Assembly: GCA_949987705.1 (NCBI GenBank)
Contig: OX465281.1
Span: 179,504,516 to 179,568,515 of the forward strand
Direction of reading: 5' to 3'
Length of the DNA stretch: 64,000 bases
DNA from: Thereva unica
Taxonomy: Eukaryota > Arthropoda > Insecta > Diptera > Therevidae
A program made the position numbers and the translations under genes. How positions within the stretch are numbered: position 1 is the stretch's first letter; the number at the start of each line of letters is the position of its first letter. Shown here piece by piece: positions 20,186 through 33,069 of this stretch. Under the pieces are notes generated by a model that had not been told where the DNA came from, did no database searches, and saw only the letters and a program-made list of their open reading frames with translations.

Positions 20186-20186
<1 letters not shown>

Positions 20187-20236
<50 letters not shown>
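20187..20236. repeat. TA microsatellite
   Basis: Uninterrupted (TA)n directly after the CTAG end of Helitron-like element A. A similar run (23070-23109) follows element B. Confidence 0.9.
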
Positions 20237-20240
<4 letters not shown>

Positions 20241-20317
20241 TTTTCAAAATTCAAAATGGCTGCCAAGATGGCGGACCAAAATTCAAAAAATGAACCTTTT
20301 TCCATGAAACCCAACCC

Positions 20318-20923
20318 ATGGTTGGAGCACCTCCCAAAGCTCCAAACGCAGCTAGGGCTTTTATAGTCCAACAAAGGGCGACTCCGGAAGATGGAAATTC
20401 CATCCAAAGGAGCAGAAAGACGGTGAGAACACCACCAGCTAAGAGTGCTAAGGACCCGGAACATCCAGGTCCTGAGCAACAAAGTGCGACTCCCCAAGAA
20501 GGAAATCAAACGAATTCCATCCCAAGGAGCAACGAGACGGCGAGGACACCGCCGACAAAGAGCACCAACGGCCTAGAGCACCTTGGGTCAGCGAAAAATG
20601 GTGAAGCGAGGGTGAGCACTCCGGCGACCACAGCGGAGGAGGTTCAATCATCCCCTTTTGAAAAATTAGGGGTTATGATAAGAGACCCTATGGAGTATGT
20701 CGACGCTAAGAAAAACGTCGAGCACGCCATAAAGGAGAAGATTAGGTGGGTTAGGTTAACCCTCCTCAAAGCAAAAGGAGGAAAAAATGACTCAGCAGAG
20801 GGCGAAAGAGCTGGTGGATACATCGGCCCAAACAGAAGAATTGCCGCAACATAAAGAGAGCCGTTCAACCGGGGATGCTGGAGAGAAACGGCCCCAAGAA
20901 AAGAATAAAGGGCCGCGGCCGCG
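20318..20923 (+). pseudogene. R1-clade LINE ORF1 (gag), second copy, 5' half
   Basis: An open frame of 178 codons (20318-20854) is colinear with the minus-strand copy at 16896-17462: Pro/Ser/Thr-rich N-terminus, then SSPFEKLGVMIRD and KNVEHAIKEKIRWVR. A frameshift near the end replaces the C-terminal sequence seen in the other copy. The solo errantivirus LTR sits at 20924-21239, and the knuckle half of the gag resumes after it. The segment is non-functional because of the frameshift and LTR. Confidence 0.65.
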
Positions 20924-21239
20924 ACTTAAATTTTGAGTTGAAATAAAATTTATTTCCACTAAACGACAACGATACAAGTTAACGTTTTGAATTGTAAACT
21001 GTAAATAATTGCTGAAAGCTTATTAGAATATCTCTAGGTAAAATTTATTATAACAATTTGCTGATTAAGAAGTTTTCTAAAGAGGGAAATTGGATCGGCG
21101 GAAACCGTCCAGACAAATTCTATGGAAATTTAAAGAGCAAAAATTTAATGGCAATGAAAGAATTATGCTTACGTTATATTTAATATGGGAACATTACTAT
21201 AAGGATTATACTTATCTATTCTAATGTGGTAACATAACT
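20924..21239 (-). repeat. Solo LTR of the E1 errantivirus family
   Basis: A 316-bp sequence reading AGTTATGTTACC...TTTAAGT on the minus strand is flanked by perfect 4-bp duplications CGCG (20920-20923, 21240-21243). It interrupts the R1 gag at the same position as the LTR ending at 16821 does in the inverted gag copy. It is near-identical to that LTR, so it probably arose from a related provirus by LTR-LTR recombination. Confidence 0.85.
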
Positions 21240-21243
21240 CGCG

Positions 21244-21728
21244 CAAGCGCAGTAGAGAGCTCAATGAGGAGGTGCAGCTGCTAAAGAGGGGAGATGCTAA
21301 GACCGGAGACTTAGAGCAGAAGGTAAAAGCATCGATAAACGGTGTGGCTGAGGTGAGAGCCAGCACAAATACGGTGGTGATCGCACGAAGTGGCGAAGCA
21401 CTGAGGACCCAGCTAGGTCTGACACTCGAAGAAAAGGATGTCCTCAGGCTAAGAGAGTCGTGGGGGGGCACACAGACGGCGTTTATAAGCCTGCCGGTTG
21501 AAGCTGCGAAGAAGGCTATCGCAGCAGGTTAGATTCGAGTCGGTATGCCGAATGCGGGAGCGGGTATCGCTTAAACCGTGCCTCAAATGCATGAAGTTCG
21601 GTCACATAGCGAGAAACTGCAGCAGCAGCCAGGATAGAGGAAGGCTGTGCCGAGGCTGCGGGGAAGAGGGTCACAAGGTAAAGGAGTGTGACCAAGCCGC
21701 AAAATGCCTAATTTGTAGGGAAATTTAG
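21244..21728 (+). pseudogene. R1-clade LINE ORF1, zinc-knuckle half
   Basis: Two overlapping frames (21272-21532 and 21498-21728) read as a gag C-terminus. There is an alpha/beta segment (VRASTNTVVIARSGEALRTQ) followed by CCHC knuckles: CLKCMKFGHIARNC, CRGCGEEGHKVKEC and the start of a third (CLIC). A frameshift near 21510 breaks the gag and a stop at 21726 truncates the third knuckle. This layout is typical of R1-clade ORF1 and confirms the identity of the 5' half. Confidence 0.75.
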
Positions 21729-21763
21729 GGCAGAGATAGTGGGCACGTGACCGGAGGTAATAG

Positions 21764-21987
21764 ATGTCCGACGTTCAAGGAGGCACTGAAAAACAGACGA
21801 AGATAAGGTTTATACAGCTAAACCTGAACCACTGTCAAGCGGCACAAGATCTGCTGGCACAGACAGTCTACGAGGAGAAAATCGACGTCGCAATCGTCTG
21901 CGAGCAGTATAGAAACCTGCACAGCGGCGTCTGGATAAACGATAGCAGCGGCACATCAGCGATATGGACTTGTGGGAGCCGAGCCAT
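21764..21987 (+). pseudogene. R1-clade LINE ORF2, endonuclease start, truncated
   Basis: The frame starting at 21764 contains IRFIQLNLNHCQAAQDLL and VDVAIVCEQYRN, the N-terminal blocks of an R1-type apurinic endonuclease, followed by a W-x-x-D-x-S-G-T-SAIW segment. At about 21988 it joins satellite DNA of element B without an intervening Helitron 5' end, so the rest of ORF2 is lost. Confidence 0.75.
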
Positions 21988-23068
21988 GGAAATACAATAA
22001 GCAATGTGGTATACAAAATATATCTTTAGATCCATGGCGGCCGTCTCAAGAGGCCGGATTACCACTTTCTTCACAACCACCTCAACATGGGTATCAAATG
22101 AAAGGGTATGTTAAGTAGAATATAATAAGCAATGTAGTATACAAAATATATCTTTCGATCCATGGCGGCCGTCTCAAGAGGGCGGGGTACCACTTTCTTC
22201 ACAACCACCTCGACATGGGTATCAAATGAAAGGGTATGATAAGTAGAATACAATAAGCAATGTAGTATACAAAATATATCTTTAGATCCATGGCGGCCGT
22301 CTCAAGAGGGCGAGGTACCACTTTCTTCACAACCACCTCGACATGGGTATCAAATGAAAGGGTATGATAAGTAGAATACAATAAGCAATGTAGTATACAA
22401 AGTATATCTTTAGATCCATGGCGGCCGTCTCAAGAGGCCGGATTACCACTTTCTTCACAACCACCTCAACATGGGTATCAAATGAAAGGGTATGTTAAGG
22501 AGAATACAGTAAGCAATGTAGTATACAAAATATCTCTTTAGATCCATGGCGGCCGTCTCAAGAGGGCGGGGTACCACTTTCTTCACAACCACCTCGACAT
22601 GGGTATCAAATGGAAGGGTATGATAAGTAGAATACAATAAGCAATGTAGTATACAAAATATATCTTTAGATCCATGGCGGCCGTCTCAAGAGGCCGAATT
22701 ACCACTTTCTTCACAACCACCTCGACATGGGTATCAAATGAAAGGGTATGTTAAGGAGAATAAAATAAGCAATGTAGTATACAAAATATATCTTTAGATC
22801 CATGGCGGCCGTCTCAAGAGGCCGAATTACCACTTTCTTCACAACCACCTCGACATGGGTATCAAATGAAAGGGTATGATAAGTAGAATACAATAAGCAA
22901 TGTAGTAGACTCAATATACCGATTCATGGCGGCCGACGCAAGACCCATGTTCTTTGAGGTATTTCATCTGTGTAAAATTCATATCTCGAAAAATATTAAG
23001 TCAATGGATGGTTTTTATTGTTTACTATTGACTTATGGGTGCAGCGTAGGCGCACCGGGTCCCAGCTA

Positions 23069-23069
<1 letters not shown>
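21988..23069 (+). mobile_element. Helitron-like element B, 5'-truncated (128-bp satellite array and 3' end)
   Basis: About seven 128-bp monomers of the element A subfamily run from the LINE junction to about 22925. They are followed by the same 3' segment as in element A, ending GGGTCCCAGCTAG at 23069 before a T. The 5' terminus is missing. Confidence 0.7.
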
Positions 23070-23109
<40 letters not shown>

Positions 23110-23112
<3 letters not shown>

Positions 23113-26100
23113 AGGCAAGCGGTAGTTTGCCGAGTTCGTAAGGGCAAACACCTAATGCCTTATTTCCGCCTAAACATAGAAAACAAGGTGTTTTTTTTAT
23201 AAAATTATGCGATTTATCACCTTTTTATAAGCAATATAAGTAATTTTTCATTTGTAACCGATAAACAAAATATAAATAATTTATTATTCCATGAGTTTTT
23301 TTCCTATCATTCTTCGCTTTCTTTATTTTTACATTTTTTACATTTCGAATCGAACTTTTTTCTTCTCCTTCAGTCTAAAAAAGTGGGTACTCAAAATTAT
23401 TCTGTCAGATGGCGCTCTAAGTTATTTCAATTGCTCAATAAATGAGATGGTGCTACTAGTTTGTCGAAAAGTGTTTACTCGAACTGGTGATACCAGATGG
23501 CATTAGATGATTAACAAAAAGTATTCATTTAAAGTGGTTAGTCGCAACAATGGTATCAGACTGCGTTTGGTACTATAAAAAACATGTAGTTCACAGTACA
23601 AATGTACAGTAAAATTTTGAAATACCAAATGCCGAGTTCGTAATCGTAATTTATTTCTAAAAATATGACATATTCCTTTCAAGTTAGTCAAATCCAGCAC
23701 TGTTGATGTCAAATAGCATTCCCTATCATTTCGATGATTAAGAAAAAGTGTACGCATGGTACGCGTCTCAAGAGGGCGGATTACCATTTTCTTCACAGCC
23801 CCCTCGACATGGGTATCAAATGAAAGGGTATGATAAGTAGAATACAATAAGCTATGTCTTTATATCCATGGCGGCCGTCTTAAGAGGGCGGACTACCATT
23901 TCTTCACCACCACCTCGACATAGGTATCGATTGAAAGGGTATCATAAGTAGAATACCATAAGCGAAGTAATATACTCAATATCTGGTTAGATCCATGGCG
24001 GTCATCCCATGAGGGCGGATTACCATTTTCTTCACAACCCCCTCGACATGGGTATAAAATGAAAGGGTATGATAAGTAGAATACAATAAGCTATGTCTTT
24101 ATATCCACCGAGGCCACCTCAAGAGGACGTATTGCCATTTTCTTCACAACCCCCCGACATGGGTATCAAATGAAAGGGTATGATAAGTAGAATACAATAA
24201 GCTATGTCTTTATATCCATGGCGGCCGTCTCAAGAGGGCGGACTACCATTTCTTCACCACCACCTCGACATAGGTATCGATTGAAAGGGTATCATAAGTA
24301 GAATACCATAAGCGATATAATATACTCAATATCTGGTTAGATCCATGGCTGTCATCTCAAGATGGCGGATTACCATTTTCTTCACAACCCCCTCGACATG
24401 GGTATCAAATGAAAGGGTATGATAAATAGAATACAATAAACAATATAATATACTCAATAAATAGTTAGATCCACCGAGGTCACCGCAAGACGACGTATTG
24501 CCATTTTCTTCACAACCCCCCCGACATGGGTATCAAATGAAAGGGTATGATAAGTAGAATACAATAAGCTATGTCTTTATATCCATGGCGGCCGTCTCAA
24601 GAGGGCGGACTACCATTTCTTCACCACCACCTCGACATAGGTATCGATTGAAAGGGTATCATAAGTAGAATACCATAAGCGATATAATATACTCAATATC
24701 TGGTTAGATCCATGGCTGTCATCTCAAGAGGGCGGATTACCATTTTATTCACAACCCCCTCGACATGGGTATCAAATGAAAGGGTATGATAACTAGAATA
24801 CAATAAGCTCTGCCTTTATATCCATGGCGGCCGTCTCAAGAGGGCGGACTACCATTTCTTCACCACCACCTCGTCAAAGGTATCAATTGAAAGGGTATCA
24901 TAAGTAGAATACCATAAGTGATAAAATATACTCAGTATCTGGTTAGATTCAAGTCTGTCATCTCAAGAGGGCGAATTACCATTTTCTTCACAACCCCCTC
25001 GACATGGGTATCAAATGAAAGGGTATGATAAGTAGAATACAATAAGCAATATAGTATACTCAATAAATAGTTAGATCCACCGAGGCCACCTCAAGAGGAC
25101 GTATTGCCATTTTCTTCACAACACCCCCGACATGGGTATCAAATGAAAGGGTATGATAAGTAGAATACAATAAGCTATGTCTTTATATCCATGGCGGCCG
25201 TCTCAAGAGGGCGGACTACCATTTCTTCACCACCACCTCGACATAGGTATCGATTGAAAGGGTATCATAAGTAGAACACCATAAGCGATATAATATACTC
25301 AATATCTGGTTAGATCCATGGCTGTCATCTCAAGATGGCGGATTACCATTTTATTCACAACCCCCTCGACATGGGTATCAAATGAAAGGGTATGATAAGT
25401 AGAATGCAATAAGCTATGTCTCTATATCCATGGCGGCCGTCTCAAGAGGGCGGACTACCATTTCCTCACCACCACCTCGACATAGGTATCGATTGAAAGG
25501 GTATCATAAGTAGAATACCGTAAGCGATAAAATATACTCAATATCTGGTTAGATCCATGGCTGTCATCTCAAGAGGGCGGATTAACATTTTCTTCACAAC
25601 CCACTCGACATGGGTATCAAATGAAAGGGTATGATAAGTAGAATACAATAAGCTATGTCTTTATATCCATGGCGGCCGTCTCAAGAGGGCGGACTACCAT
25701 TTCTTCACCACCACCTCGACATAGGTATCAATTGAAAGGGTATCATAAGTAGAATACCGTAAGCGATAAAATATACTCAATATCTGGTTAGATCCATGGC
25801 TGTCAGCTCAAGAGGGCGGATTTCCATTTTCTTCACAACCCACTCGACATGGGTATCAAATGAAAGGGTATGATAAGTAGAATACAATAAGCTATGTCTT
25901 TATATCCATGGCGGCCGTCTCAAGAGGGCGGACTACCATTTCTTCACCACCACCTCGACATATGTATTAAATGAAAGGGTATGATAAGTAGAATACAATA
26001 AGCAATATAGTATACTCAATAAATAGTTAGACCAAGGCCACCTCAAGGGGACGTATTACCATTTTCTTCGCGGCCCCCACGACATGGGTATCAAATGAAA

Positions 26101-27240
26101 TGGTATGATAAGTAGAATACAATAAGCTATGTCTTTATATCCATGGTGGCCGTCTCAAGAGGGCGGACTACCAATTCTTCACCACCACCTTGACATATGT
26201 ATCGATTAAAAAGGTATCATAAGTAGAATACCAGAAGCGATATAATATACTCAATATCTGGTTAGATTCATGGCTGTCATCTCAAGATGGCGGATTACCA
26301 TTTTCTTCACAACCCCCTCGACATGGGTATCAAATGAAAGGGTATGATAAGTAGAATACAATAAACAATATAATATACTCAATAAATAGTTAGATCCACC
26401 GAGGCCACCTGAAGCGGACGTATTGCCATTTTCTTCACAACCCCCCCGACATGGGTAACAAATGAAAGGGTATGATTAGTAGAATACAATAAGCTATGTC
26501 TTTTTATCCATGGCGGCCGTCTCAAGAGGGCGGATTACCATTTTCTTCTCAACCCCCTCGACATGGGTATGAAATGAAAGGGAATGATAAGTAGAACACA
26601 ATAAGCGATTTAGTATACTCAAAATATATTTAGATCCACGGCGGTTATCTCAAGAGGGCGGATACCCATGTTCTTTACATAGCCCATCGACATGGGTATC
26701 AAATGAAAGGGTATCATAACTAGAACACACTAGCATGAAATAATTAAACACGTGCATTTACGAATGAATTCAAAGGAACACTCGAACAAGGTCATTAGAT
26801 CAGCATGTTGAAATAAAAATCCAGATGGTTATGGATCACTGATTCCATAGTACAGAAAATATCTTGGCCGAGAAACTCGAAAGGAGCTTATGTTTTTTTT
26901 ACAAAGGCAATAATATTAATTTGAATTCCTGCATTTTGTTATTTTGTTTTTACCTACTTATAAAATAAATAATAAAATATAATGAACAATTAAATACATA
27001 ATATTTCGTTTTACAGAAGATTATTTATATTTTATGTTAGAATGTATTAAAACAAAAAAGAGTGATATCCCACAAAAAAAACATTAAAAATGTGAATTAG
27101 AAGTTCGTGGGCGCGGAAATTATTTATTGGGACAGTTTAAAACACACTTATAACAAAAAGAAGTGATATGGATTAGTCAAGATGAATCGTTAATAGCATG
27201 AAATAATTAAACACGTGCATTTACGAACGAATTCAAAGGA
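23110..27240 (+). mobile_element. Satellite-bearing element D2, second copy of D1
   Basis: It begins TCAAGGCAAGCGGTAG directly after (TA)n and is colinear with D1: the 650-bp leader (to about 23760), the satellite array, and the unique 3' region from about 26780. It ends near 27240 inside what in D1 is the left foldback arm, so it has only one arm. An extra copy of part of that arm (ctagcatgaaataattaaac...) stands at 26728-26776 at the array end. Confidence 0.65.
23765..26720 (+). repeat. Satellite array of D2
   Basis: Same family and monomer types as 12056-15532, but with more point differences and irregular order (types A, B, C, with B-C pairs in the middle). The last monomers near 26560-26720 are the most diverged. 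Confidence 0.88.
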
Positions 27241-27255
27241 ATATAGGCAACTCAA

Positions 27256-27808
27256 CCCAGTAGGAAAAAGGCGCTCCATAAGGTCTTTTAAAGCGCCTTT
27301 TTTTAGAGCAATTAGGCCTTTCTCTTGGTAAGAACATTCAATTCGTTTTAAAAGACCTTTTGTAGCGCTTTTTTCCTACTGGTTTTATAAAGATTAGGAA
27401 TTATTATCATCGCTTCAAATAGGAGCGGGGTCCAAGCGCTTCTTGCGGTGCATATTTGTAACTAAAAACAAAGCCCTTTTTATGTGAAGACTTTGAAAGC
27501 TTACTCGCAGCATTGGTATTTTCTTCCTTAAGGCAATGTGTAGTTAGTTTTGCTTTTACTTTTTCTGCTTGGGTTGGAGCTGTCGAAGCTGGAGTTAAAA
27601 GCTCTATATTAAACCGAAACTGTGAGCAGAACTGCTTACTTCTACCTTCATTTAATGCACATTGTTGGTGCTTATAAATCAGCTTAATTAAAACGCTTTA
27701 TTCTGCGGACATGTAATGCTAAAAAAATGAATCTTGTTACCGATAGGAAGCGCTTGCTTTAAAAAAAGTTTTTTAAAAGTCCTTTTGTAGCGCTCTCTCC
27801 TACTAGGG
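27256..27808. mobile_element. MITE-like element with CCC(T)AGTAGGA inverted ends
   Basis: The left end CCCAGTAGGAAAAAGGCGCT and right end (other strand) CCCTAGTAGGAGAGAGCGCT form imperfect terminal repeats about 30 bp long. A nested copy of the right end at about 27340-27384 makes an additional 129-bp hairpin with the left end. No coding capacity and no clear target duplication. Confidence 0.5.
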
Positions 27809-28289
27809 GGATTTTAACTGAATCAATAACGACATATGAATTGGTTTTATAAACAATCGATATTTACATTAACAGTTTCGCGAGTCATTTGATACCTGCA
27901 TAAATGTGGGACACACTAGTTTACTAAACAAAAAATTTATCAGAATTAAAGCAAATAAGCAAAAATGTATGTGAAAAAGCTTAATAAAAAGACTAATAGG
28001 TTCAGATTGGCGCGTGACCCGAAACATGTTTTATGAACCAGTCGTTTTGAAAAGCTCACCAGTGTTCACACCACAGACATTGTAGTAATGGACTGCTAAA
28101 TAAGCAAAATCCAATAGAAAAAATGGCACCATAAACTATTGCTGTCGTTAAATTCCTATGAACTTCAATAATTTTAATCAGTCAGTGCATGTTAGCGATA
28201 TAAGCATAACTAGAAAAAGACAGGTATAGTTTTTATTCTTCTGTCCCACTCTGGACAATAGTAAGAAGGGCAGAGTTGTGGGTTAAGAA

Positions 28290-28860
28290 ATCATTCTCAT
28301 CAATCATGTATGCGCCCCATGTATGCGCCCCACGTTTTTTCGATTTAAATCGTACAAATATGTATGAGGCTTTAAATCTGTATGGGGCTAGGAGAAATTA
28401 TTTTATACTTTTAAGATCGTTTTAAAGACGTGGTCTAATAAATAATTTTTTTCTTCTAAATAATTATTTTCTGGTTTTTAGTCTTGTGTGCGGAATTTTA
28501 GATAACATTATGATAGATACATGCGAAAAATTGTGAAGACAATGGTAATCCGCAATCTTGAGACGTAGGCTATTGTATTTTACTTATGATACCCTTTAAT
28601 TTGATACCCATGTCGAGGGGATTGTGAGGGAAATGATAATCCGCCCTCTTGAGATGGCCGCCATGGATCTAACGACATAGATTATTGGATTCTACTTATG
28701 ATACCGTTTAATTTGATACCTATGTCGAGGGGGTTATGAATAAATGGTAGTCCGCCCTCTTGAGATGGTCGCCATGGAACTAACGATATAGCCTATTGTA
28801 TTTTACTTATGATATCCTTTCCTTTGATACCCAATCCACTGATGCATGATGCAGCTATGC
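28290..28860. repeat. Dispersed repeat with inverted, decayed satellite monomers (copy 1)
   Basis: The sequence from cgccccacgttttttcg to tagtcttgtgtgcg recurs at 33916-34155. It is followed in both places by two or three degenerate satellite monomers in minus orientation (28556-28840 here). The stretch before it (27809-28290) shows no gene or repeat I can support. Confidence 0.6.
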
Positions 28861-29765
28861 TTAGTTGCTTGGAAATGCTTCCCTTCCGTATCCCTATCAA
28901 TATCTTTTTTAGCATTGCATGTCATTAAGCAGAAGAAATTTGTTCGATTTTCCTCTAATTAGATTCCTGCGAAGCTATTAGAAAGCTTAAGTTTTAAAAG
29001 CAGCAAACTTTCATTTTTACCTCTTCTGAAACAGGGAAGAAGGTTTTACTACTCGTTTTTGAGTAATAAAGATATATGTACAAATTCAACACTGTTTTAC
29101 ATAAGACAAGGAAGGCTTCGAAAAAAAGAACTTACACCTTATATTATTTACTATTTTTAATATTATAAATATTTTTATCAAAACGGTTTTGGAATAACTG
29201 AAACCCCGTTTTTCACTGGACTAATCAAAGTCACAATTATGAAATCAAAATGACTACAAACCGTATCACTACAATTAATTGCTATCGACTTCTCTTACTG
29301 TTTGCGCAACTGTATAGGGAAATTTTTCAAAAGAAAATATTTCACAGCATTCAGAGAATCTCTCACAACAAAGTTTGAAAATGACTTCTTTGTAGCCACA
29401 AGAAAATCTTCCAAAATGCTTCAAAAGTGCGACCAAGAAGCACTTTCAATTTGATTCTAGATGAACCTGCTTCCACTTTTCCCGCTGAGAGGATACTGAA
29501 ACACCCATATATGCAAAACCCAGCTTAACCGGACTGGCTTCGTTGAATTTACTTGCATTTAACGGATCTTTACTCAATCCCCGTTTCCATGAGCGCTTAA
29601 TCTGAGTAAACTCAAGGTAAACTGGCATAGAAGTGCTTATTTCAAACGGTGAGAAAAACGTATAAACGGAAGCAAAGTGTAACTTAATAAGCATTTATAC
29701 CGTGGTATGTTGATTAATACATGGATTAAAAATTTTTTTAAACTTGTTTGGGTAGCAGCGCTGGC
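28861..29765. other. No gene seen
   Basis: AT-rich sequence without a long open frame, recognisable repeat or RNA gene. The 82-codon open frame at 29446-29694 has no recognisable motif. Confidence 0.5.
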
Positions 29766-29779
29766 AATATTAGTAAATG

Positions 29780-30272
29780 AAATTGCATTTTACGATCTAT
29801 GAAATTTTTTTGACATTTGTTTGGGTACATCTGACAATGATATAACCAAGTTTGTGGGGTCGCAGTGTGTTGGAAAAGCCGCCATCTTGAAAAAGAAGGA
29901 GAGTAAGCGAGAACAGCGCCGGTTATAAAGGTAATTGCTAGCACTTTAAGTCTGTTAATGGGCATTAACCCACAAAAATTAACCACATGATCAAGGTTGG
30001 AATTTGAGCGGCCATAACTTTGATCCAAATCAGAGCAGAACAGAGCTCGTTGAGGGCTCATTTTGTATATAATTTTATTCCTACACGTTGCCAGTGATCA
30101 TTTTCGGCTATCATTGCATGCAAACGGTTTCCTTAATAAAAACAACCTCTCACTCTTTTTAAAGATGGCTGCTTTTCTCAACACACTGCGTCCCCACCAA
30201 CTTGGTTTTATCATTGTCAGATGTACCCGAACAAATGCCAAAAAAAATTCGTACATCGTAAAATGCAATTTT
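29780..30272. repeat. Foldback element, about 120-bp arms
   Basis: The left arm (29780-29905) and right arm (30146-30272) are imperfect inverted copies. They share AAATTGCATTTTACGAT, GACATTTGTTTGGGTACATC and a GCCGCCATCTT / AAGATGGCTGC segment, around a 240-bp centre. The 80-107-codon open frames here fall within the arms and are not conserved proteins. Confidence 0.65.
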
Positions 30273-30309
30273 ATTCCATTTTTTGGACTAATTGCACTGG
30301 ACTAATACT

Positions 30310-32280
30310 ATTCATTTTTTAGCTTTTAAAAAAAAGCTTATACAGAGGATGTGTCCGTCTGTCAGTCTGTAACCTTCTTTCATCTCTGAAAGTACTGCCG
30401 CTACAGACTTGGGCCATATCTCAAATTGTAGCTTTTGATCAAGAGTCCTAAAACTGAGAAAATGGTCTGGAAATTCCAACCGGAAGTATATTTAACGACA
30501 CAAAAGAGATTTCTAATAAAGCACATATGTATATCGGCAACTTAGAGCTAAAACCTGGAATCCTATCCGGGGAACCAATTTCAATCCTCGGCCGCGCAAT
30601 GGTGAAATATAATTTTTTTTTTACTTCAGGGAACATGTTTTGAATCTATCACTAAATTATATTATTTAATAATGATACTCAGGAGAACATAAACATTTAT
30701 TTAATTAAAAGTGAAAACATATCATTTTCTTGATTTTTAATGGTCATCCAGTCGGAAGTGTTATTCAACAGAAAGAATATCATGAAAAAGCGTAATTAGT
30801 GGCTATAGTGGCTGCGCATTTTTTATTAAGAGGCGTTGCAACGCACGCGGGGTTTTTGCTATCACAAAATATATTTCCCAATAAAACCCAAATTTTTTCC
30901 AATAAATAGACCCAATGTTATTGGAAAGTCAAACAACATCGTGTTCTGGAAGTGGATGCAAAGTACGTGAAGTTTTAACGAAAAGCCACATCCATACAAA
31001 GAAGGCCTCTTGTGTTTGCTCCAGCAACTGCCAAAAAATAAAATCTGTGCGGACGTGTCGTATAAATCATCCACAATATTCCCGCTTCATCGCCTCTGGA
31101 CAGCTGTGAAATCAGGTACGCTTATGCTGAAAAGTAACACACAATTCAAAGGATCCTAAAGGATTTTTCAAGGGGAAAAATTGATTTTAAATGACAGGAT
31201 TGTGGGGCAGTCTGTTTTAAAAAAACCAGTTGCAAGCCTGCGGGCTGAAAAGGATGATGCTAAAGAAGTTATTCCACGATTTTTCTCCAAACTGCTATAA
31301 TTGGGTTTTTGTTTTTCGTAATAATATTTTTATTGAGTAAAAAATATTTATAGAGATAACACTACTACACTAATCGATTCTAAAAACAACAGGATCCAGA
31401 CGGGACTTAAGGATGTCTTAACCGCCTCTGCGCATCATAACAAGAAACCGGAATCCCTCAGGATTGCAATTTGCGAAATGACGGATAAAAACGCGATTTA
31501 GCAAACTTAAGCGAAGCTTAGAACCGTTATTTGGAGCTTATATGACGAACAAATAAAGTTTATTACAAGGCAATTACCCTTGTTGCTGGGGATTTAGATT
31601 TATTACTATCCTTGCTAGTCTTGATGGTTCGTCGACATCGTTCACGAAGATTCCTCAAGATTTCAGTGAGGATTCATTGAAGGTTTCTCACAAATTTTGT
31701 CAAGTGGCAAGCTTCAGTTTGAGTTCATTAACTTGTTCTGCCTTGAACAAGCATACCCGAGTGTTAGTGCGATTGCTAATGAAGTGTTTCGTTGAACGCA
31801 GTCAGGAACTAATCCTTGTCATTCAATTTCCTTCAACGTTGTGATTGTGAAAATATTATGGGGAACCAAGATTTTCAGGTTTTCTTTTCTAAAAGAACGG
31901 AAAGAATTTAAATTCTTGGAAATTGAATTTCAATGCTTTACGAGAGCAAAGGAAATTGATTTACTGGGAAAATTGTGAAAAAGTTATCTCGAAAATTTTC
32001 TTGTTTTTTATCCGAGAACATTCTAAAGCCTCGAGAGCGATGAAATGCAAATCGCTTTGTTCTTTCAATAATGGCTTGGAGCTTATTAGCAACAACAGGA
32101 AATCTGTTTGATATGTCAACGTGAACTTTATGTAATACCTGATGAGGGTCATAGTTTCTGTAGATGATTTTCGGAAATTAGGGTGCATTTTTTTATTAAT
32201 TCGATCAAAGGAATCGGCATTGACTGGTAGGACATGCTGCTGATATTCTAAACTAAAGTTCATCTTTGATGTCATACTTT
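30310..32280. other. No gene seen
   Basis: About 2 kb of mixed sequence with only short open frames, at most 104 codons, without recognisable domains. A short (GT)CTGTCAGTCTGT motif near 30350 resembles tails of other repeats. I cannot assign a function. Confidence 0.4.
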
Positions 32281-32559
32281 CAGTCTATTCAAAACGCGGG
32301 GGGGGGGGGGTGTTCCAAAATAACACCATTAAGAAAATCGAACCCTAAAGGTTTTTGGGGTCGCTGATCACGAAAATCGGGGTTCCGCGGTCCTAAACCA
32401 TGGGCGCCGCCCCTTAAAAATTCAAAAAGCACCCCTTTTTGGGGGGGGGGTTTTCGCGATTATTTCAATAATAATGAAAACTAATGCGATGAAATGCACT
32501 TTTTTTAATATTATTTGCGAAGGTGGTTGATTTGTACTAAATTAAGGCGAACTTTATGC

Positions 32560-33030
32560 TAAGGGGTAGTCCTAAAGGGTTGAATCTACCCCTAAATCGG
32601 CCAAAAATGGAAAAAATTGTAAACATTTTTTTTCAAGTTTATGCTTCAAATTCTATTGTGGGCGTGCTGTCAGGCAAAAATAAATTATTTTCAAACCTTA
32701 AGGGGTTAAAACTACCCCTACAATAATAAAAATCAACTTTATACATATATGTTTGTCAAAAAAATTGCAAATTTGTTTTTTTTCTTTTTTGTTTGAAATT
32801 TGGTTCAATAGGTATTATCAGCAAAAAAAAAATATTTTTTTCAACCCTTAAGGGGGTAAAACTACTCCTACATTAAAACTTTAATTGAAACAAATTAAAA
32901 TTTATTGTTTTGCATTTAAATTTTATTTTCCATTTTTAATCATTAAAACATTTGGAAAATTTCACTATAAACCCCTTTGTACAGAGGTTAAACCACCCCT
33001 AAAGAGAGAAAAAAAAAAAAATATATTGAG
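32560..33030. repeat. Degenerate repeat with recurring ACTACCCCT motif
   Basis: Four occurrences of AAGGG(G)TTAAAACTACCCCTA-like sequence at about 32575, 32700, 32850 and 32985 imply a decayed 130-145-bp tandem repeat. The preceding stretch (32290-32450) has G and C runs. Confidence 0.45.
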
Positions 33031-33069
33031 AAATATTTCATTTCGTGGAATCTTTAAGTAAACTCGGCA

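Larger units (their letters stand above)
18781..20186 (+). mobile_element. Helitron-like non-autonomous element A
   Basis: Starts TCTATAAAAATCTCG after an A, and ends GGGTCCCAGCTAG before a T, with a GC-rich hairpin (GGTGC...GCACC) just before CTAG. These are Helitron-type ends and an A|T target. Element C (35900-37404, minus strand) has the same ends and layout, and element B (21988-23069) keeps the 3' part. Internal parts: a subterminal inverted repeat (18975-19109), then 128-bp satellite monomers. No Rep/helicase gene. It sits in a TA-rich LINE tail and is followed by (TA)n. Confidence 0.7.

Noticed and set aside
22071..22914. Repeated 60-67-codon open frames (MYSTYHTLSFDTHVEV...), also at 19410-20031 and 36204-37187
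   Set aside because: They recur once per 128-bp satellite monomer and shift frame with the period; they are by-products of the satellite, not genes.
29446..32275. Open frames of 60-107 codons in the unassigned middle region
   Set aside because: No recognisable domain, no splice structure I can support, and several overlap on both strands.
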